A stretch of 5,271 bases of DNA from Oscillospiraceae bacterium (GCA_003445125.1 DLVP01000132.1:1-5271); one strand, 5' to 3'; shown: positions 1 through 5,050, counted from the first letter of the stretch. Numbers and translations are program-made. The notes: a model not told the origin generated them from the sequence alone.

Positions 1-624
1 GCAGACCTCCTTTACCACGCTCATCTGATGGGTGATGATAATCACCGTGATGCCCAGTTTTTGATTGATCTCGCGGATCAGCTCCAGAATGGAATGGGTG
101 GTTTTCGGATCCAGCGCCGACGTTGCCTCGTCACACAAAAGCACCTTCGGATCGGTCGCCAGCGCACGCGCAATCGCAATTCGCTGCTGCTGTCCGCCCG
201 AAAGCTGTGCCGGATACGCCTTGGCTTTATCGGGCAAGCCCACCGTTTCCAGCAGGTGCATCGCCCGCCGCTCGGCATCCTTGCGGTTCATGCCCGCCAA
301 TCGGAGCGGAAAGCAGACGTTTTGCAGACAGTTTCGCTGCATGAGCAGGTTAAACCCCTGAAAAATCATGGTCACTTCGCGCCGCACGGCGCAAAGCTCC
401 TTGTCCGACAGTGTGGAGATGTCCACGCCGTCGATCAGCACCTGTCCCTCGGTCGGGCGCTCCAGGAGGTTAATGCAGCGCACGAGCGTGCTTTTTCCTG
501 CGCCGCTCATGCCGATGATGCCGTAAATATCGCCGTCGGGAATCGTCAGCGTCACGTCCTTGAGTGCGTCCACCTGTCCGCCTGCCGTCGCAAACGATTT
601 GGTCACGTGTTTAATCTCGATCAT
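1..624 (-). CDS. metN: Methionine ABC transporter ATP-binding protein MetN (3' end cut by window edge)
   Basis: ATPase of the MetNIQ importer, which powers uptake of methionine at the cytoplasmic membrane. The 208 visible residues contain Walker A GMSGAGKST (38-46), the Q-loop IFQGFNLL (87-94), the ABC signature LSGGQQQRIAIARAL (141-155), Walker B with the MetN-typical LLCDEATSALDP (162-173), and the switch His in ITHQ (197-200). The reading frame is open to the window edge, so about 130 residues are missing, including the C-terminal regulatory (NIL/ACT-like) domain usual in this family. The ATG is preceded by GGAGGG four to five bases away. The gene follows metQ with a 67-nt gap that holds a hairpin, and the permease metI would be expected further left, outside the window. 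The Q-loop has QG where E. coli-type MetN has QH. Assignment to MetN rather than another amino-acid ABC ATPase rests on the CDEATSALDP form and on the adjacent metQ. Confidence 0.93.
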   Translation of the reverse strand, partial: MIEIKHVTKSFATAGGQVDALKDVTLTIPDGDIYGIIGMSGAGKSTLVRCINLLERPTEGQVLIDGVDISTLSDKELCAVRREVTMIFQGFNLLMQRNCLQNVCFPLRLAGMNRKDAERRAMHLLETVGLPDKAKAYPAQLSGGQQQRIAIARALATDPKVLLCDEATSALDPKTTHSILELIREINQKLGITVIIITHQMSVVKEVC

Positions 625-648
625 ATGCCCTCCGCAAAGCGCAAAGGA

Positions 649-674
649 GCTGTCTCGGGTGCGCCCGAAACAGC
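649..674 (-). terminator. Hairpin between metQ and metN (weak terminator or mRNA-stability stem)
   Basis: An 11-bp stem (649-659 with 664-674) encloses a 4-nt loop. One position is G·U in the minus-strand RNA and would be a C·A mismatch in a plus-strand RNA, which supports minus-strand function. It is followed by a poor T-run (TCCTTTGCGC). Full termination is therefore unlikely. Partial termination or protection of the metQ mRNA 3' end is more plausible, giving more binding protein than ATPase. Confidence 0.55.
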
Positions 675-691
675 CCTCTGTGTGGTTTTCG

Positions 692-1537
692 TTATTTTTT
701 CAGCGCGTCCAGATTGGTCTGTTTGCCGCCGTACAAGCCCATCGGCTCCACGTGGATTGCCGCCACACTGACCAGATGCGTGCCTTTTTCTTTGTTGAAT
801 TCCTCAAGATACGGGAGGTGCTGGAAGTAGTTTGCGTCAATGTCACCGCTCTCCACCACGTCGTTCGGAATGACATAATCGCTGTATTCCACGATCTTGA
901 GCGTTACGTTCTTTTCGGCAAGGATTTCCTGCGCCACTTTCAGAATTTCCGCGTGCGGTGCGGGAGAAGCGGCAACGGTGATTTCGGTGCCTGCCAGAGC
1001 CGCGTAATCCACGGTCGTGTCGAAGCCGTCGGTCGTCTGATCCACGGTGCTGACGACAGCGCCGTCATACTTAGAGGTGATGAAATCGGCAACCTTTTTG
1101 CTTTCCAGCGCCGCTTTCAGTGCCTTTGTCTTATCGGTGTTTTCGTTGCCCGCCTTCACAGCCAGAATGTTGCTGTATGCCGAGGACGAGCCTTCGATGG
1201 CGAGAGAATCTTTGGTGGGATTGATACCTGCGGCAATGGCATAGTTGGAGTTGATGATTGCGTAGTCAAAATCGTTTTTGACGTTCGGAATCTGCGCCGC
1301 TTCGATTTCTTTAAAGGTAATGTTGTGCGGATTCTCGGCGATGTCGCGGACGGTCGCCGTGATGCCTGCGCCGTCTTTGAGCTTGATATAGCCGAGGCTC
1401 TCCAGCAGCAGCAGGGCGCGTGCTTCGTTGGTCGTGTCGTTCGGAACGACGACGGTGATGCCCTTATCGCCGCCGCAGGAAGCGAAAACGGTCAGAATGG
1501 TGATTACAGCCAGTATAACAGCAAGAAACTTTTTCAT
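692..1537 (-). CDS. metQ: Circularly permuted MetQ/NlpA-family methionine-binding lipoprotein
   Basis: Substrate-binding lipoprotein of the methionine importer, anchored outside the membrane. It has 281 residues, with a signal peptide ending in lipobox FASC (Cys21). The mature part runs in a swapped order. Residues 26-162 match the usual C-terminal portion of MetQ: VVVPNDTTNEARALLLLE at 29-46, DIAENP at 65-70, EAAQIP at 79-84, INSNYA at 95-100, SKYDGAVV at 155-162. A linker (about 163-184) follows. Residues 185-281 then match the usual N-terminal portion: ITVAASPAPHAEIL at 186-199, YSDYVIPN at 218-225, GDIDANYFQHLPYLE at 231-245, EPMGLY at 264-269, ending LDALKK. In canonical MetQ the LDEL segment leads directly into VPNDPTN; here the former is the C-terminus and the latter follows the signal. 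Family ligand-contact segments (VPND-R, N-NYA, YFQH) are all retained. The start is fixed by AAAGGAG nine bases upstream. Length is close to the family norm, so this looks like a functional permuted protein rather than a fragment. Confidence 0.92.
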   Translation of the reverse strand: MKKFLAVILAVITILTVFASCGGDKGITVVVPNDTTNEARALLLLESLGYIKLKDGAGITATVRDIAENPHNITFKEIEAAQIPNVKNDFDYAIINSNYAIAAGINPTKDSLAIEGSSSAYSNILAVKAGNENTDKTKALKAALESKKVADFITSKYDGAVVSTVDQTTDGFDTTVDYAALAGTEITVAASPAPHAEILKVAQEILAEKNVTLKIVEYSDYVIPNDVVESGDIDANYFQHLPYLEEFNKEKGTHLVSVAAIHVEPMGLYGGKQTNLDALKK

Positions 1538-1554
1538 TTTGTATTACTCCTTTT

Positions 1555-1645
1555 AATTCATTTTCTTTATCGGTACGAACGGCAAAGGCACATTCGTTGA
1601 TTGGGAAGGTTGGTTTTGATTCGGATCTTGCAATTCATTTTCTTT
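1555..1645. repeat. 14-nt direct repeat flanking the second micro-ORF start and the metQ RBS
   Basis: The sequence AATTCATTTTCTTT (plus strand) occurs at 1555-1568 and again at 1632-1645. On the transcribed minus strand it reads AAAGAAAATGAATT. The upstream copy carries the start codon of the micro-ORF. The downstream copy gives only Met-Asn-stop and overlaps that ORF's stop codon. It may be the trace of a local duplication in the leader. Confidence 0.6.
1567..1638 (-). CDS. Second micro-ORF (23 codons) between the attenuator terminator and metQ
   Basis: A strong ribosome binding site, AAAGGAG, sits seven bases before an ATG that opens a 23-codon frame ending in TAA, 29 nt before the metQ start. 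The peptide starts MNCKIRIKTN and contains MCLCR near its end (one internal Met, three Cys, several basic residues). It has no signal peptide or membrane segment and matches no family I recognise. It lies downstream of the terminator, so it would be translated only in read-through transcripts. It might couple translation to metQ or be incidental. Coding status is uncertain. Confidence 0.35.
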   Translation of the reverse strand: MNCKIRIKTNLPNQRMCLCRSYR

Positions 1646-1656
1646 CTCCTTTCGAC

Positions 1657-1687
1657 AAAAAACGGGGAGCTTCCGAGAAGCTCCCCG
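1657..1687 (-). terminator. Intrinsic terminator in the metQ leader (attenuator terminator)
   Basis: A perfect 11-bp stem (1663-1673 with 1677-1687, CGGGGAGCTTC and its complement) with a 3-nt loop is followed on the minus strand by six T (1657-1662). There is no T-run on the plus-strand side, so it acts on leftward transcripts. It lies 26 nt after the leader-peptide stop codon and 119 nt before the metQ start codon, so it would block metQ-metN expression unless prevented from folding. Confidence 0.9.
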
Positions 1688-1748
1688 CAAAATCGACAGG
1701 ATCTCCGATTCTTTTACAGAACCGAACCTTTCGGAAGCGTCTCGGAAA
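1670..1748 (-). promoter_or_regulatory. Predicted antiterminator helix of the metQ attenuator
   Basis: Transcript segment 1748-1733 (UUUCCGAGACGCUUCC, codons 26-31 of the leader peptide) can pair with 1685-1670, which is essentially the terminator 5' arm plus loop. Of 16 positions, 13 are Watson-Crick pairs, two are G·U (1748/1670 and 1735/1683) and one is mismatched (1739/1679). This helix and the terminator use the same bases and exclude each other. A ribosome held with codon 21 (the last Met of the run) in its A site would end just short of segment 1748-1733 and leave it free to pair. I see only a 5-bp candidate (UCGGA with UCCGA) for an alternative partner of this segment. Folding energies were not computed. 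Confidence 0.65.
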
Positions 1749-1824
1749 AACGGGCATCAGACATCATGCACATGGAGCACATGCACATCAGGAACATATC
1801 CGACATCGTGATCGCCTTTTTCAT
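1714..1824 (-). CDS. Met/Cys-rich leader peptide of the metQ-metN operon
   Basis: A 36-codon ORF begins about 27 nt after the predicted transcription start. AAGGGAG lies eight bases before its ATG. Residues 7-21 read MSDMFLMCMCSMCMM: seven Met and three Cys in fifteen codons, far beyond chance. The rest of the peptide (SDARFSETLPKGSVL) is unremarkable, and its codons 26-31 double as the antiterminator strand. The stop TAA precedes the terminator by 26 nt. Size, position and codon run match classical amino-acid leader peptides (the logic of trpL, hisL and thrL), here in front of a methionine importer, so the likely role is to report Met-tRNA (possibly Cys-tRNA) supply through ribosome stalling. 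The frame is open upstream to 1926, but that start lies before the promoter and is rejected. An alternative is a small metal-binding or thiol-rich peptide that is itself functional. Confidence 0.8.
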   Translation of the reverse strand: MKKAITMSDMFLMCMCSMCMMSDARFSETLPKGSVL

Positions 1825-1857
1825 CCGACATTCTCCCTTCAAGGAAAAGTTTTCAAC

Positions 1858-1886
1858 AGTATAGCATTTACATTTGAAATTGTCAA
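1858..1886 (-). promoter_or_regulatory. Sigma-A promoter of the metQ-metN operon
   Basis: On the minus strand there is a perfect -35 TTGACA (1881-1886), a 17-nt spacer, and -10 TATACT (1858-1863) with an upstream TG (extended -10, TGCTATACT). The expected transcription start is near 1851, giving about 27 nt to the leader-peptide ATG. Such a strong constitutive-looking promoter fits control downstream by attenuation. No operator-like palindrome is evident around it. Confidence 0.88.
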
Positions 1887-1983
1887 GGGGAATTTCGTCG
1901 TTTTGTCGCGATTCACAAAAGTACACTGCCGATTTGACGTGTGAAAGTGCATTTTGCCGTGACGACCGCTCGCTTGTTCCCGC

Positions 1984-2026
1984 AAAAACGGAAAATCGGC
2001 AGAAAGTTTCTGCCGATTTTCCGTTT
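1984..2026 (-). terminator. Terminator of the S1-domain gene
   Basis: A very long near-perfect hairpin: 1986-2005 is complementary to 2007-2026 (core CGGCAG/CTGCCG, effective loop about 7 nt). On the minus strand it is followed by TTTTT (1984-1988). It starts about 85 nt after the S1-domain gene stop. The plus-strand side has only TTT before GC, so leftward termination is favoured. It separates this gene from the metQ promoter. I see no gene between 1887 and 2111. Confidence 0.85.
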
Positions 2027-2111
2027 GCAGTCTCGATTTCGCGTGCTGTTTTACGGCACTCACAGAACTCCGCCGGCGTTTTTGTGGAATTTCTCCGATT
2101 GCCCCAACAAT

Positions 2112-3050
2112 TTATTCGTCAAACACCGTTTCCATTACCTTTTCACATCCTTCGGGCGAATACCGAAAACGCGAAATGTGATCCGCGCGGCAGACATACG
2201 GCGGCAAAACCGCGCAATAGTCCGCGTCGAACGCGTCCACAATAATCAGCTTCACCTTCATCTTTTCGGGAATCAAGTTTTTGATGTACACACTCGCGTG
2301 CTGCCCCGCGCGCACGCCCTCCCGCGGCTCGGCAAGCCCCGTCAGATTCGGCGTCAGCTCCACGAACACGCCGTACGGCTCCACCGAACGGATGATGCCC
2401 GCCACGGTTTCGCCCGCGGTAAAACGCGCCGCGTTTTCCTCCCACGTGCCGAACAGCTCGCGCTGGGACAGCGTGATTCTTCCCGTTTCCCGATCGATTC
2501 CGCACACCACTGCCCGGATTTTGTCCCCGTTTCTGAACCGATCCGACGGATGCGAGATCCGCGACACGGAGATGCGGTCGATCGGCATTAAAGACGCGAT
2601 ACCGCAGCCAATGTCCGCAAACGCACCGAACTGCTCCATATGGGTAATGCGGCAGTCAATGACGTCCCCGGGGCGCAGGCGGTTTACAAACTGCTCCATG
2701 CACGCCTGCTGTACCTGTCGCCGCGACAGGATTGCCACCGTTTCGCCCGCGCGTTCTTCAAAGCCCGTGATCACAAACACCACCGGTTTGTTCACCCGCG
2801 ACAGAATGGCAATGTCACGGGTGCTGTTTTCTTCGATCCCCAGCGCGCACTCGGTGCGCGGGATAATTCCGCGCATACAGCCGAGATCGACCGTGAGATT
2901 GTGCGCGGCATCGCAGACCGTCGCCCGTCCTTCCAAAATTTTTCCCTGTTCAAACGCCTCCCGCAGTGCGGCGGCGCTTCTCATGTTCTGCCTGTTTGCC
3001 GCGGTTTCCGACAAATATCCCTCCGGTTTATACACCGTTTGCAGCGACAT
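2112..3050 (-). CDS. Three-repeat S1-domain RNA-binding protein (ribosomal protein S1-like)
   Basis: A 312-residue soluble protein with three S1 (OB-fold) RNA-binding repeats at about 38-112, 126-200 and 211-272. The middle repeat is the most canonical: GAFADIGCGIASLMPIDRIS (142-161), then HPSDRF, then ITLSQRELFGTW (192-203). The first repeat is degenerate and begins near ILEGRATV. The third has EPYGVFVELTPNLTGLAEP (224-242). A short N-terminal extension and a C-terminal tail (273-312) have no recognised domain. Firmicutes commonly carry short S1 homologues of this kind, annotated as 30S protein S1 or S1-domain protein; the exact role (mRNA binding, translation) is inference. Start choice: a GTG at 3077 would add nine residues but has no binding site, whereas the ATG at 3050 has GGGAG eight bases upstream. 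The gene appears monocistronic, lying between the permease terminator and its own terminator. Confidence 0.85.
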   Translation of the reverse strand: MSLQTVYKPEGYLSETAANRQNMRSAAALREAFEQGKILEGRATVCDAAHNLTVDLGCMRGIIPRTECALGIEENSTRDIAILSRVNKPVVFVITGFEERAGETVAILSRRQVQQACMEQFVNRLRPGDVIDCRITHMEQFGAFADIGCGIASLMPIDRISVSRISHPSDRFRNGDKIRAVVCGIDRETGRITLSQRELFGTWEENAARFTAGETVAGIIRSVEPYGVFVELTPNLTGLAEPREGVRAGQHASVYIKNLIPEKMKVKLIIVDAFDADYCAVLPPYVCRADHISRFRYSPEGCEKVMETVFDE

Positions 3051-3077
3051 TTCCAACACTCCCACGCTTTTTTTCAC

Positions 3078-3083
3078 AGTATA
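3078..3083 (-). promoter_or_regulatory. Possible -10 element for the S1-domain gene
   Basis: TATACT on the minus strand lies just downstream of the permease terminator T-run and 27 nt before the preferred ATG, so a short leader would hold the GGGAG binding site. No good -35 is found 16-18 nt upstream (TTCTTT at best). The call rests on the -10 and on the need for a promoter after a terminator. Confidence 0.4.
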
Positions 3084-3094
3084 TGGGAGCGCGC

Positions 3095-3121
3095 AAAAAA
3101 AAAGAACGGCGAAAGCCGTTC
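3095..3121 (-). terminator. Terminator of the nth-permease unit
   Basis: Directly after the permease stop codon there is a 7-bp stem (3104-3110 with 3115-3121, GAACGGC and its complement) with a 4-nt loop, followed on the minus strand by nine T (3095-3103). It is compact and U-rich, a typical rho-independent terminator. Confidence 0.88.
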
Positions 3122-3979
3122 TTATCGGAAAATCAAAGACAGAATTACGCCGCTGAAAACACCGATGCCATAGGTCAGCCCCAGCACCGTGAAATTTTCC
3201 TTCATGTTCTTGTTAGCGCGAAACAGCACCAGCATTCCCATGCCCGCCGCACTGCACAGTCCCGAGACTACCGCGCCGAATCCGACCGTACCCTCCAGGT
3301 ACATCTGTGCCAGAATCGCCGACGGCGCACAGTTGGGAATCAAGCCCACCAGTCCGGTCAAAAACGGCTGAAGCACGCTGTCGGTCAGCAAAAAGCGCCG
3401 GAGCGTTTCCTCGCCCAGAAATTCAATGGCAAGCCCCAGTGCCAGCGACGCGAGAAACAGGAAAATCCACACCGATGCCGTGCGCTTGAGGACGTTTTTC
3501 AGAAACGATTCTTCGGAATTGCACGAGCATCCGCACCCGTCGTGGCAGTGTTCCTCGTGGCAAACGCGCGGATCGTGCTCTTCGCGGCGGTGAATCAGCG
3601 CGTCCACCGCATAACCGCCGATGAGCGCAATCAAAAACTTCACGCCGAGCAGAAGCAGCACATCCTTTGTCCGCTCCGGCTCTGCCAGCAGAATGATGAT
3701 TGCTTCATCCGATGTGGACAAAAACACGGCAATCAGCGTTCCCATGCTGATCGCATGGTCGGCAAAGAAATTTGCGCCCATGATCGAAAATCCGCACTGC
3801 GGCAAAAGTCCCAGCACCGCGCCCACCGCAGGCCCCGCTTTTCCCGAACGGCGCAGCAGCGCGACGGTTTTTTCTCCCGCACGGTGCTCAAGAAACTCCA
3901 GCAGGAAAAAGGCGATTAACAGAAAGGGCAGCATTTTCAGCGTGTCCAGCAGGCTGTCCTTCAAAACATCCAAAAACAT
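3122..3979 (-). CDS. ArsP_2-type heavy-metal efflux permease / putative manganese transporter
   Basis: A polytopic inner-membrane protein of 285 residues with about eight to ten hydrophobic segments (approximately 16-31, 51-70, 78-98, 107-128, 166-188, 202-224, 230-253, 262-282). Two related halves each carry a G-L-[LI]-P-[QN]-C motif (LLPQCGFS at 58-65, LIPNCAPS at 213-220), followed by a small-residue helix (ISMGTLIAVFLSTSDEA in the first half). Between the halves lies a soluble loop (130-153) rich in His and Cys (H130, H135, C140, H141, H144, C145, H146, C149, C151, C153), a likely metal-binding site. This pattern resembles the Firmicutes family called putative arsenic efflux protein or putative manganese transporter (PF11449-like, from memory). 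Substrate is not decided by sequence alone. Start: GGAGG abuts an ATG at 3985 with no spacing, so the second ATG at 3979, six bases from GGAGG, is preferred. The gene follows nth by 18 nt and is likely cotranscribed with it. Confidence 0.8.
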   Translation of the reverse strand: MFLDVLKDSLLDTLKMLPFLLIAFFLLEFLEHRAGEKTVALLRRSGKAGPAVGAVLGLLPQCGFSIMGANFFADHAISMGTLIAVFLSTSDEAIIILLAEPERTKDVLLLLGVKFLIALIGGYAVDALIHRREEHDPRVCHEEHCHDGCGCSCNSEESFLKNVLKRTASVWIFLFLASLALGLAIEFLGEETLRRFLLTDSVLQPFLTGLVGLIPNCAPSAILAQMYLEGTVGFGAVVSGLCSAAGMGMLVLFRANKNMKENFTVLGLTYGIGVFSGVILSLIFR

Positions 3980-3985
3980 AGTCAT

Positions 3986-3990
3986 CCTCC
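3986..3990 (-). promoter_or_regulatory. Ribosome binding site that decides the permease start
   Basis: GGAGG on the minus strand touches the first ATG (3985) but is six bases from the second (3979). The second is therefore the more credible start, shortening the protein by two residues. Confidence 0.75.
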
Positions 3991-3997
3991 AAAATAA

Positions 3998-4621
3998 TCA
4001 TTGCTTGCAGTCGAACGGGCATTGATCACACCGTGGATTCCGCGCCGTGCAGACCTCCCGCCCGAACATCACCAATCGGTGGCAGAAATCCGACGACTTC
4101 TGCGGGTCGAGAATCTCCCGCAATTGCTGCTCGCATTTGGCGGGATCCTTCGTGTCGGTCAACCCCATCCGGTTGGTGATGCGGATGCAGTGCGTGTCGC
4201 AGACCACCGCGGTTTTTTTGTAGACGTCTCCCAGAATCAGGTTAGCGGTTTTTCTCCCGACACCGGGAAGCGATGTCAGCTCCTCCATGGTGTCCGGCAC
4301 GCGCCCGCCGAAACGGTGCACCAGTGCGTCGGCAATGCCGAGAATGTCCTGCGCTTTGGTGTGAAACAGTCCACAGGGATGCACGATTTGTTCCACATCG
4401 TCAAGAGAGGCACTTGCCAGCGACTCCAGCGTCGGGTAGACGGAAAAAAGCTTGCGCGTGACAATATTCACCCTCGCGTCAGTGCATTGCGCCGACAGAC
4501 GAGTGGCAATCAGCAGTTCATATGGCTTTGTATAGACAAGCGAACACTGCGCGCCGGGATAGAGTTTTTCCAGAATATCGACCGCTCGTGCCGCCCGTTC
4601 TTTTTTCTTTCGATCAGGCAC
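3998..4621 (-). CDS. nth: Endonuclease III (DNA glycosylase/AP lyase)
   Basis: Base-excision repair enzyme that removes oxidised pyrimidines and nicks abasic sites. In the 207-residue product, LLIATRLSAQCTDARVN (36-52) is the family hallmark. The helix-hairpin-helix LPGVGRKTANLILGD (118-132) carries the catalytic Lys (K124), and CDTHCIRITNRMGL (141-154) carries the catalytic Asp (D142). A C-terminal 4Fe-4S cluster motif uses C191, C198, C201 and C205. Its spacing is C-X6-C-X2-C-X3-C, whereas the usual last gap is X5. Start: GTG at 4621 has GGGGG six bases upstream and aligns with the usual family N-terminus. An ATG at 4642 (seven more residues, MRKRGSF) lies almost at the predicted transcription start and could give a leaderless message. 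The longest frame, from 4681, starts upstream of the promoter and is rejected. It is the first gene of a two-gene unit with the metal permease. Confidence 0.93.
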   Translation of the reverse strand: MPDRKKKERAARAVDILEKLYPGAQCSLVYTKPYELLIATRLSAQCTDARVNIVTRKLFSVYPTLESLASASLDDVEQIVHPCGLFHTKAQDILGIADALVHRFGGRVPDTMEELTSLPGVGRKTANLILGDVYKKTAVVCDTHCIRITNRMGLTDTKDPAKCEQQLREILDPQKSSDFCHRLVMFGREVCTARNPRCDQCPFDCKQ

Positions 4622-4649
4622 AAAAGACCCCCGCTTTCTCATATATATA

Positions 4650-4678
4650 AGTATACTCCAAAACCGGCGCCAACGCAA
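4650..4678 (-). promoter_or_regulatory. Promoter of the nth-permease unit
   Basis: On the minus strand, -35 TTGCGT (4673-4678), a 17-nt spacer and -10 TATACT (4650-4655). The expected transcription start near 4643 leaves about 22 nt to the GTG start and essentially none to the ATG at 4642. It is divergent from the tRNA promoter. Confidence 0.65.
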
Positions 4679-4712
4679 CAAAAAACTTTTTTGATTTTTT
4701 TAAAAAAAGGGG

Positions 4713-4741
4713 TTGACATTTTCGTTGTTTTGTAGTAGAAT
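4713..4741 (+). promoter_or_regulatory. Promoter of the tRNA cluster
   Basis: Perfect -35 TTGACA (4713-4718), 17-nt spacer, -10 TAGAAT (4736-4741). Transcription would start near 4748, about 27 nt before tRNA-Val. An A/T-tract region (4681-4708) lies upstream and could act as an UP-like element, as is common for stable-RNA promoters. Confidence 0.88.
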
Positions 4742-4774
4742 AATTTTCGTCGCCGACAGAGCGACAGAGATTGT

Positions 4775-4850
4775 GGGAGCATAGCTCAGCTGGGAGAGCA
4801 TCTGCCTTACAAGCAGAGGGTCATAGGTTCGAGCCCTATTGTTCCCACCA
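4775..4850 (+). tRNA. tRNA-Val (anticodon UAC)
   Basis: A 76-nt cloverleaf: acceptor GGGAGCA with TGTTCCC, D stem GCTC/GAGC, anticodon stem TCTGC/GCAGA around loop CTTACAA (anticodon TAC, reads GUA), T arm ATAGG-TTCGAGC-CCTAT, discriminator A and encoded CCA. First of three tandem tRNAs. Confidence 0.97.
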
Positions 4851-4855
4851 TTTGC

Positions 4856-4932
4856 GGCCCGGTAGTTCAGCTGGTTAGAACGCTAGCCTGTCACGCTAGA
4901 GGTCGACGGTTCGATCCCGTTCCGGGTCGCCA
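4856..4932 (+). tRNA. tRNA-Asp (anticodon GUC)
   Basis: A 77-nt cloverleaf: acceptor GGCCCGG with CCGGGTC (one G·U), D stem GTTC/GAAC, anticodon stem CTAGC/GCTAG around CTGTCAC (anticodon GTC), T arm GACGG-TTCGATC-CCGTT, discriminator G and encoded CCA. It follows tRNA-Val by 5 nt. Confidence 0.97.
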
Positions 4933-4937
4933 TTGCT

Positions 4938-5013
<76 letters not shown>

Positions 5014-5015
5014 AT

Positions 5016-5050
5016 AACCCCGAGGATTTATGTCCTCGGGGTTTGTTTTT
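5016..5050 (+). terminator. Terminator of the tRNA cluster
   Basis: An 11-bp stem (5016-5026 with 5033-5043, AACCCCGAGGA and its complement) with a 6-nt loop, then a T-rich tail TGTTTTT. It begins 3 nt after tRNA-Thr. Confidence 0.93.

Noticed and set aside
560..1600. Long plus-strand ORF of 346 codons
   Set aside because: It is antisense to metQ, has no recognisable domain and contains runs typical of reverse-strand translation. The minus-strand metQ has a signal peptide, lipobox, family motifs and a ribosome binding site.
1538..1857. S-box (SAM) riboswitch or T-box upstream of metQ
   Set aside because: The leader is short, I see no T-box consensus (AGGGTGGNACCGCG-like) or specifier-loop layout, and no SAM-I junction motifs. 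The space is filled by the leader peptide, terminator and micro-ORF.
1714..1926. Longer (70-codon) form of the leader peptide
   Set aside because: Its start at 1926 lies upstream of the TTGACA/TATACT promoter and has no binding site. The ATG at 1824 has AAGGGAG at ideal spacing.
1887..2111. Possible small gene or RNA between the S1-domain gene and the metQ promoter
   Set aside because: Only the long S1-gene terminator is supported. I found no ribosome binding site with an ORF and no RNA family motif.
2281..3173. Overlapping plus-strand ORFs opposite the S1-domain gene
   Set aside because: They are shadows of the S1-repeat gene. No motifs or credible binding sites were seen.
2966..3919. Plus-strand ORF of 317 codons opposite the permease
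   Set aside because: It is antisense to a clear polytopic membrane protein, and its composition (Arg, His, Gln-rich) is typical of a shadow frame.
3986..3997. Manganese (yybP-ykoY) riboswitch before the permease
   Set aside because: Only 18 nt separate nth and the preferred permease start, and these carry just the ribosome binding site. Nothing resembling the motif precedes nth either.
4001..4735. Plus-strand ORF opposite nth
   Set aside because: It is antisense to endonuclease III, which has full catalytic and Fe-S motifs.
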